Shown: positions 24,269 through 32,726, counted from the first letter of the stretch. The stretch: 34,049 bases of DNA from Pseudomonas antarctica (GCF_900624995.1 NZ_UYXQ01000036.1:1-34049), one strand, 5' to 3'. Numbers and translations: made by a program. The notes: generated by a model from the letters alone, not told the origin.

Positions 24269-26161
24269 ATGACTAAGGATAGCTATTTCGGCAAAGTCAA
24301 AACCGGCGGGGCCAATGCCTCGGCAGGGTTTAGTTTTCAAGATGCCTGCGCGCTTTATCACCTGATAAAAACGATCGATGAGCCTGCATTCTTAGCGCTT
24401 GGCTTAGAAAACGATGATGATTTCACTCTGGCCTATTCGAAAACAAAGATTTTCGCTCAAGTCAAACTTGAGGAACTGTCCATACCTCTTGCACGGGCAC
24501 ACCTAGGCGAGAACAAAATTCTGATAGGGTCGACACTCAACAAAAGCCTCTCGACCTTTCTGACCTACTTGGCACACTACCGCAACTTCATGAAGTCTGC
24601 GGAAAGCACCGAGGCAAAACTCAAGGTTACCCAGGACTTTGAAGTGCTGCGGCTCAAACACAACCTTTCCAATGTGCCTGACTCATGGCAGGTCGATACG
24701 CTGCCGGATACCAAGATCGAAGAATTGATTCAATTTTCAATCATGTCCTGGGGCCTACAGACGTCGCGGGTTATAAACACACAGGCCTGCCTGCAAGAAT
24801 TCCTGTCAATCATCGCTAAGAAAAGAGTCACTCGGGGTTTCCTGGATAAAAAACCCGCCCTGGATATTCTCTACAAACATTCAAAACCCATAGACATTGG
24901 CGAAGCCTTAACGCAGCAAAACTACATCGACCGGATCGGCATTAAAAAAGAGGCGATTCTGGATAAAGTTGACACCAAGATCAATAATGCAGAGCAATTC
25001 CTCAAAGCTGACCAGTACTCGCAAGCACTCGAGATCTATATTAACTTGGCCGCCATGCTAGAGTCCGAACAACTCTACCTTAAGTGCGCCTCGATCTATC
25101 ACGTCCTCAATGAGCACGACCACGCCATTGCTTATTGCGACAAAGCATTAAAAACCTCGCCGCACCTACCTTACGCCCAAGCCATTAAAGGTTCATCCCT
25201 GGGCGAGCAAGGCCGCTATGCTGAGGCTATCGATTTTCTAAAATCCGCCAATCACAACCTGCCCGACGATGCAGTGATACTTTACAACCTCGGTGTCTCA
25301 TTCCTGAAACTCGGCAAGATCCCGGACGCGATCAATTACTTCGAGCACGCCATAGGCATCGATAAAACTTCCAGTTCCGCGCACCTCAACCTCGGCATTT
25401 GCTTATTTAACCAACAGCAGTACAGCAAGGCCTTGGAACACATTGAAATGAGCCTGCTGCTGGAGCCTGGCATGCCCGAAGCCATCTCACAAAAAGCTGA
25501 AATCAAGCGATTTTATGGTGAGTTTGACGAGGCACAAGCATTGTTCGAGAGAGGCCTGACAGCCATGCCAGACAACCCGCTGAACCAGCGGGGACTGGCC
25601 TTCTGCTTACTGGCGAAAGGCGACCTTCTTGGGGCCCCCATATTATTGAAGTACTGCGCTGCAGAGCTTGACCGACTGAAACACGGCCGCGCTATCACCC
25701 TTATGGATAGTGGCTTGACGAGGACCATCGCTATAGCCATTACTCGCATCGATGAGCTGATTTATGAAATCAACTACAATGGGGCAAGCTTCAGGTTGGC
25801 GAAGCCGGCAAAAGACACCATTGGTATCACCGCGGACAACATCGCCGGCCTGTACATGCCACTTATCATAAAGTCGTACGAACGGGAGTGTGACTATAAC
25901 AATGCCTTGACCCAGATAAAACTGAACGAAATGAGCCACTTGGTTTGCATCGTCGATGGCGTTGTAAACGGCCTTGGCGATCACTGCGAAATCAGAATAA
26001 ACTTCAAGAATTTTTCTATTCATAGCAAAACTGACCCGAGTAAAAACGAAGGCTTCAATGCCTTCAAAAGTGCCTACCAAGATCATTGCATGCTTTTACT
26101 CCAGCATGAAAAAACCGACCAAAGTGCTGTCTTTAACTTAGTCGGTTTGCAGGTCAATTAG
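24269..26161 (+). CDS. Predicted DUF4297/Cap4-like nuclease fused to TPR repeats
   Basis: A 630-residue cytoplasmic protein. Residues 13-70 carry GGANASAGFSFQDACALYHL, then ALGLENDDDF and AQVKLEEL. This order (G-rich start, FxFQ/YQ helix, E47-x-D49/D50, Q64-V-K66) matches the DUF4297/Cap4 branch of PD-(D/E)XK nucleases. Residues 70-300 are helical and unassigned. Residues 301-470 hold five consecutive 34-residue TPR units beginning at P301, A335, S369, P403 and P437 (for example AVILYNLGVSFLKLGKIPDAI). Residues 475-630 form an unrecognised domain. The DNA is AT-richer than its flanks: I counted 24 of 60 G+C at 24421-24480 and 30 of 60 at 24541-24600. It has its own promoter and strong ribosome site. 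A CD-NTase or effector partner is absent. A defence role is inferred; the nuclease call is from motif order only. Confidence 0.7.
   Translation: MTKDSYFGKVKTGGANASAGFSFQDACALYHLIKTIDEPAFLALGLENDDDFTLAYSKTKIFAQVKLEELSIPLARAHLGENKILIGSTLNKSLSTFLTYLAHYRNFMKSAESTEAKLKVTQDFEVLRLKHNLSNVPDSWQVDTLPDTKIEELIQFSIMSWGLQTSRVINTQACLQEFLSIIAKKRVTRGFLDKKPALDILYKHSKPIDIGEALTQQNYIDRIGIKKEAILDKVDTKINNAEQFLKADQYSQALEIYINLAAMLESEQLYLKCASIYHVLNEHDHAIAYCDKALKTSPHLPYAQAIKGSSLGEQGRYAEAIDFLKSANHNLPDDAVILYNLGVSFLKLGKIPDAINYFEHAIGIDKTSSSAHLNLGICLFNQQQYSKALEHIEMSLLLEPGMPEAISQKAEIKRFYGEFDEAQALFERGLTAMPDNPLNQRGLAFCLLAKGDLLGAPILLKYCAAELDRLKHGRAITLMDSGLTRTIAIAITRIDELIYEINYNGASFRLAKPAKDTIGITADNIAGLYMPLIIKSYERECDYNNALTQIKLNEMSHLVCIVDGVVNGLGDHCEIRINFKNFSIHSKTDPSKNEGFNAFKSAYQDHCMLLLQHEKTDQSAVFNLVGLQVN
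26109..26148 (-). terminator. Intrinsic terminator for the AraC gene, inside the nuclease-TPR reading frame
   Basis: On the minus strand AAACCGAC (26148-26141) pairs with GTCGGTTT (26119-26112) followed by a run of T. It begins 43 bases past the AraC stop at 26191 but lies within the last codons of the plus-strand 630-residue gene. A longer loop with a weak inner AAAG/CTTT pairing is present. Confidence 0.65.
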
Positions 26162-26190
26162 CCTGCCCTGGCGCCTGCCAATGGGCGGGC

Positions 26191-27117
26191 TCAATGCGAC
26201 GACACATAAATCGATGCCGACGCAGGCACCGGCAGCGCATAGGTGCGTTTCATCCATTGAATCTCTTCCCGAGGCGTACGCCCGAAAAAGCGCTTGAACT
26301 CACGGCTGAACTGCGAGGCGCTTTCATAGCCGACCTTGGCGCACGCCGTGGCGGCGGTGATGTCGTTGCGCAGCATCAATAAGCGCGCCTGGTGTAGGCG
26401 CGTGGACTTGAGGTATTGCATCGGCGAGGTGTCGGTGACCGTGCGAAAGTGCGCATGAAAACTCGGCATGCTCATCATCGCCTCCGCAGCCAGCGCCTCC
26501 ACGTCCAAATGCTGGTGGTAGCACCCATGAATCTTGCGAATCGCCCGCGCAACCTTGCCGAACTGGCCCTGGCGGTTGAGCGCGGCGCGCATGGAGCCGC
26601 CCTGCTCGCTTGTGATGATCCGGTAGTAGATCTCGCGCATCAGCGTCGGGCCGAGGATCTGCGCGTCCATCGGCACGCTCATCACCTCTAAAAAGCGCAG
26701 CAGCGACTCGCTGAGTTTTTCATCCATGGGCGAGGAATACATGCCGCGGGGCTTGGCCTCGACCAAGCCTTGGAAGTCATCCAACGCCACTATCAAGTCG
26801 GCGGCCAGGGTGAAATCCAGCCGCAGGTACACCGCCAACATCGGCTCCTCTTCAGTAGCCTCGGTTTCCATGGTGAACGGTACCGGCACCGATACCACGA
26901 GATAGTGCTGTGCGTCATACAGGTAAATATCTTCGCCCAGATAACCGCGCTTGCACCCTTGGCAGACAATCACAATACCTGGATCGTAGAGCACCGGCAC
27001 CCGGTGCAAAGGCCGATTGGAGCGCAGGAATCGCACGTCATCCAGTGCGGTCAAGTTATAGCCTTCGACAGGTGCCAAGCTGCCCATCAACTCGATAATT
27101 TTCTGGGTACGGCCCAT
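26191..27117 (-). CDS. AraC-family transcriptional regulator (AraC_N type), next to aldehyde dehydrogenase
   Basis: Regulator of 308 residues from the ATG at 27117, preceded by AGGAG nine bases upstream; the frame's extension to 27177 is discounted. The N-terminal cupin-like domain (DPGIVIVCQGCKRGYLGEDIY, HYLVVSVPVPFTMETEA) matches the AraC_N (PF06719) group. The C-terminal double helix-turn-helix includes LAAEAMMSMPSFHAHFRTVT and ATACAKVGYESASQFSREFKRFFG. It is divergent from the dehydrogenase gene with 158 bases between. Repeated GGAATRGG sequences in that gap are plausible binding sites. The inducer is probably an aldehyde or its precursor, by inference. Confidence 0.9.
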   Translation of the reverse strand: MGRTQKIIELMGSLAPVEGYNLTALDDVRFLRSNRPLHRVPVLYDPGIVIVCQGCKRGYLGEDIYLYDAQHYLVVSVPVPFTMETEATEEEPMLAVYLRLDFTLAADLIVALDDFQGLVEAKPRGMYSSPMDEKLSESLLRFLEVMSVPMDAQILGPTLMREIYYRIITSEQGGSMRAALNRQGQFGKVARAIRKIHGCYHQHLDVEALAAEAMMSMPSFHAHFRTVTDTSPMQYLKSTRLHQARLLMLRNDITAATACAKVGYESASQFSREFKRFFGRTPREEIQWMKRTYALPVPASASIYVSSH

Positions 27118-27153
27118 GGTGCGTGGCTCCTGGCGAAAACAGCACGTTACCGC

Positions 27154-27218
27154 GCGAATATCGCTGTGGCTATGCACTCATAGGAATAGGCAATCAGCAC
27201 ATTGGAATGGATATTCGC
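27154..27218. promoter_or_regulatory. Candidate AraC-regulator operators upstream of the aldehyde dehydrogenase
   Basis: Direct repeats GGAATAGG (27183) and GGAATGG (27204) start 21 bases apart, two helical turns, as is usual for AraC half-sites. A separate perfect 9-base inverted repeat, GCGAATATC (27154-27162) and GATATTCGC (27210-27218), spans the region. Confidence 0.45.
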
Positions 27219-27275
27219 TCCAACCGGCCATTTGCGTAGCCTGAAACAGCACTTTCAGCCCTCGGAGATTCCCCC

Positions 27276-28655
27276 ATGCTTATCGTCTACAACCCCGCCA
27301 CCGGTGAAGAAATCGGCCGCGTTGCCAAGTACACCTCGGCCGAGGTCAGGGCCGCCGTCGACCGCACCTGCGCGGCCTTTCCTGAATGGTCATCGAAGCT
27401 TGCCCAGGAGCGCAGCAAGATCCTGCGCCGCTGGCACGACGCGGTTAAGGCCGACAAGGAAGCGTTCGCTGAACTGCTGTGCCGCGAAAACGGCAAATGC
27501 CTGACCGAAGCCCGTGGCGAAATCGACTATGGCCTGGGCTTTATCGAGTGGTACGCCGAAGAAGCCAAGCGCGTTTACGGCGACACCATCCCCACCCACG
27601 ATCGCAATGCCAACGTGCTGGTGACCAAAGAAGCCATCGGCCCGGTCGCGGCAATCACCCCGTGGAACTTCCCGTTCATGATGATCACCCGCAAAGTCGC
27701 CACGGCCTTGGCGGCGGGCTGCACCATGATCATCAAGCCCGCCGAAGATACGCCGCTCACCGCCTTCAAATTGCTGGAATACGCACGCATGGCCGGTATC
27801 GAACCCGGCGTGCTGGAAGTGGTGGTCGGCGACCCTAAAGAAATCGGCCTGATCTTCACCGGCGACCCGCGCATTCGCAAAATCACCTTTACCGGCTCCA
27901 CCGGCGTCGGCAAATTGCTCGCGGCGCAATGCGCAGCCACCCTCAAGAAAATGACCCTGGAGCTGGGCGGCAACGCGCCGTTTATTGTGTTCCAAGACGC
28001 CAACCTGGATGAGGCGGTCAAGGGTTTGGTCAGTGCCAAACTGCGCAACTGCGGCCAGGTGTGCATCTCGCCGAACCGAATTTTTGTGCAGCACAGCATC
28101 CTCGAAGACTTTATCAAACGCGTAAAGGCGGCCGTCGCCAAGATCGGCGTAGACCAAGGCCTGTGCGAAGACTTTGTGGTCGGGCCGCTGGTCAATCAAC
28201 TGGGTTTTGACAAAGTCGTGCGCCTGGTCGAAGACGCCAAGGCTGCCGGCGCCAAGGTACTGATGGGCGGTAAGCCCCACGCCAAGGGCGGGCTGTTCTA
28301 CGAACCCACCGTATTGACCGGTCTGCAGGACGACTCACCGCTGGCCACCGAGGAAATCTTCGGCCCGGTGTTCGCCATCTACTCGTTCAAGGATGAAGAA
28401 GAAGTCATCACCCGCGCCAACCAGACCGAATTTGGCTTGGTGGCGTATGCCTTTACCAGCGCGCTGGGGCGTTCGTTGCGGCTATCGCGCCAATTGGAGG
28501 CTGGCATGGTGATCCTCAATTCGGGCTCGGTCGGCACTGCGTCGATCCCATTTGGCGGCATCAAGCAGTCAGGCTATGGCCGCGAAGGCAGCTATTACGG
28601 GATTGAAGAGTACGTGCAGGTGAAGTATGTGCTGATGGCGGGTGCACAGTTCTAA
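27276..28655 (+). CDS. NAD(P)-dependent aldehyde dehydrogenase, succinate-semialdehyde dehydrogenase-like
   Basis: Oxidises an aldehyde to the acid; 459 residues, slightly shorter than the usual GabD (about 480) because the N-terminal oligomerisation arm is brief. GGAG lies eight bases before the ATG. Catalytic residues are present: N131 in TPWNFPF, K154 in IIKPAE, E229 in LELGGN and the nucleophile C263 in CGQVCISPNR. The motif EEIFGPVFAIY is typical of the GabD/SSADH branch. It is divergent from an AraC regulator that probably controls it. No other pathway gene lies nearby, so the substrate is not fixed. Confidence 0.88.
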   Translation: MLIVYNPATGEEIGRVAKYTSAEVRAAVDRTCAAFPEWSSKLAQERSKILRRWHDAVKADKEAFAELLCRENGKCLTEARGEIDYGLGFIEWYAEEAKRVYGDTIPTHDRNANVLVTKEAIGPVAAITPWNFPFMMITRKVATALAAGCTMIIKPAEDTPLTAFKLLEYARMAGIEPGVLEVVVGDPKEIGLIFTGDPRIRKITFTGSTGVGKLLAAQCAATLKKMTLELGGNAPFIVFQDANLDEAVKGLVSAKLRNCGQVCISPNRIFVQHSILEDFIKRVKAAVAKIGVDQGLCEDFVVGPLVNQLGFDKVVRLVEDAKAAGAKVLMGGKPHAKGGLFYEPTVLTGLQDDSPLATEEIFGPVFAIYSFKDEEEVITRANQTEFGLVAYAFTSALGRSLRLSRQLEAGMVILNSGSVGTASIPFGGIKQSGYGREGSYYGIEEYVQVKYVLMAGAQF

Positions 28656-28674
28656 GCCGTATGAACCCGCCTTT

Positions 28675-28768
28675 TGTGGCGAGGGAGCTTGCTCCCGCCG
28701 GGGCGCGAAGCGGCCCCAAAAGATTGGGACCGCTGCGCATACCAGCGCGAGCAAGCTCCCTCGCCACA
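28675..28768. repeat. REPIN (inverted pair of Pseudomonas REP sequences)
   Basis: TGTGGCGAGGGAGCTTGCTC (28675 onward) and its complement GAGCAAGCTCCCTCGCCACA (ending 28768) flank a spacer containing GGGGCGCGAAGCGGCCCC. This is the classic Pseudomonas GAGGGAGCTTGCTCCC element, just after the dehydrogenase gene. Confidence 0.9.
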
Positions 28769-28851
28769 TTAAGCCCGCATGTGTTTTTGTAGTGGATTTG
28801 CCCTCGCCAGACGCGGATAGTTCGTCCCACTGACAGGACAATAGGTTGACC

Positions 28852-29760
28852 ATGCAAGACCTCAACGACCTCTACTATTTCGCCAAAGTCGTCGAAGCCG
28901 GAGGCTTTGCAGCGGCCGGACGACTGCTGGGCATCCCTAAGTCGCGGCTTTCACGGCGCATTGCCGAGCTGGAAGAACGCCTCGGCGCACGCCTGTTGCA
29001 ACGTACCACCCGCCAACTGACCCTCACCGCCGTCGGCGAGCGCTACCTGCGCCATTGCCAGGCCATGCTGCTCGAAGCGGAGATGGCCGACGAGGCCGTG
29101 GCCAGCATGTCCAGCGAACCGCGCGGGCGCCTGCGGGTCAGCTGCCCGGTGGGCATGGCCCAGCACATGCTGTCGGACATGGTCGCCGGCTTTCTCGCTG
29201 CCCACCCGCTGGTACAGCTGGAAATGACGTTGGTGAACCGGCGTGTCGATTTGGTGGCCGAAGGCATCGACGTGGCCCTGCGCGTGCGCGAGTCGGGCGA
29301 TGAAGACCCACTGCTGGTGACCAAACGCTTGCGCCAGGCCCAGACCCTCCTGGTGGCCAGCCCTGAACTCATACAAGGCCAGCACATCGACAGCCTCGAC
29401 GACCTCAAGCAACTGCCGGTACTGGGTGCCCTGGAAGCCGATCGCCAGGTCCACCTGCGCCTGATCGACCCGCAAGGCAACAGCGAAGACCTGGCGCTGG
29501 AAGCACGCCTGGGCATCGACGACTTCATTGTGCGCAAAGCCTGCGCCCTGAAAGGCTTGGGCTTTACCGTGCTGCCGATGATGTATTGCGAAGAGGAGTT
29601 GGCCAGCGGCCAGTTGGTGCAACTGCTGCCGCAATGGTCCTCGCCGGGCGGCTGGTTGCAGGCGGTGTACCCGCACCGTCGTGGCGTACTGCCGGCCATT
29701 CGTGCCTGGATCGACTACCTGGAAGAAGCCTTCAAGGGCTGCGGAGACCGCTTGCTATGA
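28852..29760 (+). CDS. LysR-family transcriptional regulator
   Basis: A 302-residue LysR protein. The ATG at 28852 is preferred over the TTG at 28846, with AGGACAATAGG just upstream. Helix-turn-helix lies at residues 3-62 (YFAKVVEAGGFAAAGRLLGIPKSRLSRRIAELEERLG). The effector domain follows (GRLRVSCPVGMAQHMLSDMV, RVDLVAEGIDVALRVRES, and GLGFTVLPMMYCEEELASGQLVQLLP). This resembles the DsdC/CrgA-type group 8 regulators common in Pseudomonas. Its stop overlaps the start of the following MmcQ-like gene (ATGA), so the two are co-translated; no divergent target is adjacent because a REPIN lies upstream. Effector unknown. Confidence 0.93.
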   Translation: MQDLNDLYYFAKVVEAGGFAAAGRLLGIPKSRLSRRIAELEERLGARLLQRTTRQLTLTAVGERYLRHCQAMLLEAEMADEAVASMSSEPRGRLRVSCPVGMAQHMLSDMVAGFLAAHPLVQLEMTLVNRRVDLVAEGIDVALRVRESGDEDPLLVTKRLRQAQTLLVASPELIQGQHIDSLDDLKQLPVLGALEADRQVHLRLIDPQGNSEDLALEARLGIDDFIVRKACALKGLGFTVLPMMYCEEELASGQLVQLLPQWSSPGGWLQAVYPHRRGVLPAIRAWIDYLEEAFKGCGDRLL

Positions 29761-30110
29761 AAATGACTGAAGCCCACGTCGCCGCTTTCTGCCTGAGCCT
29801 GCCCGGCGCGCGGGAAGACTACAAATGGGGCGGCGTGCGCGTATTCTCGATTGCCGGCAACAAGATGTTCGCCCTGCAAAACCTGCGCGGCGAGTCGCTG
29901 GCGTTCAAGGTCGACAAAGAACTGTTCCTCGGCCACGTCGACCGCCCGGGCATCCACCCGGCGCCCTACCTCGCGCGGGCCCAGTGGATCATCATGAACA
30001 CACCCTACCCGATCGGCGCCGAGGAACTGCGTGGGCTGTTGCAGCGTTCTCACCAACTGGTGGTGAGCAAACTGCCCAAGCGCACGCAGGTGGGGCTCAA
30101 GTTGGATTAA
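29757..30110 (+). CDS. MmcQ/YjbR (DUF419) family DNA-binding protein
   Basis: A 117-residue protein of the MmcQ/YjbR family, with a CyaY-like fold (two helices over a sheet) that has been linked to nonspecific DNA binding. Features seen: an N-terminal helix, LPGAREDYKWGG, FSIAGNKMFAL, LAFKVDKELF and, late in the chain, the helix ELRGLLQRSHQLVVSKLPKR. The ATG is in the overlapping ATGA of the LysR gene. The long in-frame extension upstream of it is rejected as non-homologous. Its last 14 bases overlap the 3' end of the convergent amidase gene. Cellular role is poorly known. Confidence 0.88.
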   Translation: MKMTEAHVAAFCLSLPGAREDYKWGGVRVFSIAGNKMFALQNLRGESLAFKVDKELFLGHVDRPGIHPAPYLARAQWIIMNTPYPIGAEELRGLLQRSHQLVVSKLPKRTQVGLKLD

Positions 30111-31389
30111 CAAAAGGCACGGCGCGCTCAATGGCCATCGCCGCCGCCAGCGCCAAATGCTCGTGCCACGGTCGCGCGACGATCTGCACGCCCACCGGCA
30201 ACCCCGACGCATCCGTACCCGCGCGCACCACCACGCAGGGCCAGCCTGCCAGGCTGTACGGCAAGGTGTGACTGAACAGTCCCGGCCGTTCCGCTCCCAG
30301 GCTCGGCGCGGGCGCGGCGTCAACCGGGCACAGGATAAGGTCGTAGTCCGCCATGAACCCCAACATGGCACTGCGAAAATGATCCCAGTCGGCAAGCAGT
30401 TTTATCGACTGCGCACCGCTGCCTTTGCTCATCGCCCAGTAGCGTTCGGTAATCTCGCGTGAATGCCTCAGTACCGATGGGAACGCGGGATTGATGACGG
30501 CGCCCGCGCGCTCCAACAGATTGGCGGCTACCTGCAGCGTGGCTTGAGTTATCTCGTCAGCGGGCTCTATACCGCCGTCACCATACCAAGCGACGCGCAA
30601 ACCGCTCAGCGCTTGAGCCTCTACAGCGCGCAAGGGCATTGGAATCACCCCGGCATCCTGCCCATCTTCGCCTGCGATCACCTGGAGCACCAAGGCCAGG
30701 TCTTCGACATGCCGGGCCATCGGGCCAATCTGGCTGCGACAGTCACTCAACCCACCCGGGTGATCGAAAACCCCGGTGTTAGGCACGCGGCCAGTGGTGG
30801 GTTTTAAGGTGCTAACACCGCAAAAATGCGCCGGCACGCGCAAACTGCCGCCGGAATCACTGCCCAACCCCACCGGTGAAAGCCCCGCAGCAATCGCCGC
30901 CGCTTCGCCACCGCTGCTGCCGCCTGGGCTATGGGACAGCGCATGCGGGTTACGGGTGGCGCCATAGACGGGGTTGTCGGTCACCCCACCGCCACCGCCC
31001 GGCGGGCAGTTGTTTTTACCCAGCAGGATGGCGCCGGCCGCTTTCATGCGCGCCACCACCACGGCATCCTGCGCCGGCCGGTAGTCAGCGCGCTCAGCCA
31101 AACCCGCCGCCGACACCACCCCACAGGTATCGATAACGTCTTTGACGGTAAAGGGAACGCCCTGCAGCACGCCGCCATACTCACCTTGAGCGACGGCCCG
31201 ATCCGCCGCCCATGCGCCAGCCAATGCCGTCTCGGCGCACACTTGCACCAGCGCGTTGATCGCGGGGTTTTGCTCCTCGATACGGGCAAGGTAGGTGGAA
31301 ACAATGGCGGTGGAGGTGAGCTTGCGCTGTTGAATCAGTGCGCCAAGCTCAGTCGCTGAGTGACGTAGCAATGAATCCGAGAAAGACAT
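30097..31389 (-). CDS. Amidase-signature family hydrolase
   Basis: A 430-residue amidase. The ATG at 31389 (MSFSDSLLRHS) is chosen; an upstream ATG at 31425 gives 12 more residues, and neither has a strong ribosome site. The Ser-cisSer-Lys triad is visible: K83 in GVPFTVKDVID, cis-Ser 158 in PGGSSGGEAAA and nucleophile S182 in GSDSGGSLRVPA. The Gly-rich NNCPPGGGGGVTDNP insert is unusual. Family members hydrolyse amides of many kinds, including aryl-acyl amides and amino-acid amides; the substrate here cannot be told. There is no signal peptide. Confidence 0.9.
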   Translation of the reverse strand: MSFSDSLLRHSATELGALIQQRKLTSTAIVSTYLARIEEQNPAINALVQVCAETALAGAWAADRAVAQGEYGGVLQGVPFTVKDVIDTCGVVSAAGLAERADYRPAQDAVVVARMKAAGAILLGKNNCPPGGGGGVTDNPVYGATRNPHALSHSPGGSSGGEAAAIAAGLSPVGLGSDSGGSLRVPAHFCGVSTLKPTTGRVPNTGVFDHPGGLSDCRSQIGPMARHVEDLALVLQVIAGEDGQDAGVIPMPLRAVEAQALSGLRVAWYGDGGIEPADEITQATLQVAANLLERAGAVINPAFPSVLRHSREITERYWAMSKGSGAQSIKLLADWDHFRSAMLGFMADYDLILCPVDAAPAPSLGAERPGLFSHTLPYSLAGWPCVVVRAGTDASGLPVGVQIVARPWHEHLALAAAMAIERAVPFVNPT

Positions 31390-31515
31390 TCGTGTTGGCC
31401 CAGTGCATTCAAGTGCCTGGAGCATAACGGTAGTGTGCTGCCAGCGCCTATCAATGAATGGGTAAGGTGCTTCCCGACTCGTTGTAGTTGCAGGGAATGT
31501 CCAAGCGCCTCCGCC

Positions 31516-31899
31516 CTATAACACCGACAGCAACGTACCGCCGAGGAACAGCTGATCCAGCCAGAACACCTGGTGCAGCAACACAATCACCCAGAACAGC
31601 ACCTGATACGACACTTTGCGCGTCTTGTGCCGGAACACCTGCTGGGCGATCAATGCTCCAGGCCAGCCGCCCGCCAGTTCCACGGCGTGCAGGATGTTTT
31701 CGCGAACGCGCGGGCCCTCTGTCTGTGCCTTGCGCTTGTCGCCCCAGTACAGAAAAAACGCCACCACGCTGACCACACCATACGCCGCCAGCGGAATCAC
31801 CGTCTCACCGCGAGACCACACCAACGCCGCGCCAATCAGCGGCGCGGCGCACAGCAGCACAAAGATCAACGCCTTCAGGCGCGGGTGCTGAATGTTCAT
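31516..31899 (-). CDS. DUF1294 small membrane protein
   Basis: A 127-residue inner-membrane protein with about four hydrophobic segments. The DUF1294 signature is clear: YWGDKRKA, then LHAVELAGGWPGALIAQQVFRHKTRKVSYQ and a C-terminal FW...LHQ helix. In many Proteobacteria this domain is fused to a cold-shock domain; here it stands alone. Its start overlaps the uppP stop (ATGA, 31896-31899), so the two are coupled. Function unknown. Confidence 0.88.
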   Translation of the reverse strand: MNIQHPRLKALIFVLLCAAPLIGAALVWSRGETVIPLAAYGVVSVVAFFLYWGDKRKAQTEGPRVRENILHAVELAGGWPGALIAQQVFRHKTRKVSYQVLFWVIVLLHQVFWLDQLFLGGTLLSVL

Positions 31900-32726
31900 G
31901 GCTTGACCGCAGACCAGTCGATCCAGCCAAACTGCCAGGTCGCCAGAATGACCAGGCCAAACGCGATCCGATACCAGGCAAACGCCGCGTAGCTGTGGCT
32001 GGCGATGAACTTGAGCAAGGCCTTGACCGCGATCATCGCGAAGATGAACGAGGTGACAAAACCGATGGCGAATACCGGCAGGTCATCGGGCTGGAACAGG
32101 TGACGGTATTTGTAGCCCGAATACACCGCTGCGCCGACCATGGTTGGCATGGCCAGGAAGAACGAAAACTCGGTGGCGGTCTTGCGCGACAGGCCAAACA
32201 GCAGGCCGCCAATGATGGTGGCGCCGGACCGCGAGGTGCCTGGAATCATTGCCAGGCATTGGGCCAGGCCGACCTTTAGCGCGTCTTTCCAGGTGATCTC
32301 ATCCACCGTTTCAGCGTGAACCCTATGTTGGCGGCGCTCGGCCCACAACATGATCACACCGCCCACCACCAGTGCGGTGGCCACGGTGATCGGGTTGAAC
32401 AAGTAATGCTTGATCAGGTCGGCAAAGATCACACCCAGTACGATCGCCGGCAGTACGGCGATCATCAGGTTGACGGTAAAGCGCTGGGCGTTGCGCTGGG
32501 TCGGCAAGCCGATGACCACGTCGAGGATCTTGCGCCTAAACTCCCAGACCACGGCCAGAATCGCGCCCAATTGAATGATGATGTTGAACGCGTCAAAGCG
32601 CTCGCCGCCGAAGCCGATCAAATCGGCGACGATGATCTGGTGCCCGGTGCTGGAGATCGGCAGGAACTCTGTCAGCCCCTCCACCACGCCAAGAATCAAT
32701 GCCTGTATGGCTGTCCAAAAATCCAT
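31896..32726 (-). CDS. uppP: Undecaprenyl-diphosphatase, BacA type
   Basis: Inner-membrane enzyme that dephosphorylates undecaprenyl pyrophosphate to recycle the lipid carrier of peptidoglycan, lending bacitracin resistance when overproduced. It has 276 residues from the ATG at 32726, which has GGGGGA close upstream; the ORF's earlier start is discounted. The catalytic E-rich motif is G-V-V-E16-G-L-T-E20-F-L-P-I-S-S-T-G-H29, and the second conserved motif PGTSRSGATI is present. About eight TM helices are visible. It is followed directly by the DUF1294 gene and is divergent from the chemoreceptor. Confidence 0.95.
   Translation of the reverse strand: MDFWTAIQALILGVVEGLTEFLPISSTGHQIIVADLIGFGGERFDAFNIIIQLGAILAVVWEFRRKILDVVIGLPTQRNAQRFTVNLMIAVLPAIVLGVIFADLIKHYLFNPITVATALVVGGVIMLWAERRQHRVHAETVDEITWKDALKVGLAQCLAMIPGTSRSGATIIGGLLFGLSRKTATEFSFFLAMPTMVGAAVYSGYKYRHLFQPDDLPVFAIGFVTSFIFAMIAVKALLKFIASHSYAAFAWYRIAFGLVILATWQFGWIDWSAVKP

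Noticed and set aside
29586..29756. In-frame N-terminal extension of the MmcQ-like protein
   Set aside because: It is entirely inside the LysR gene in another frame, and family proteins begin at the MKMTEAH start.
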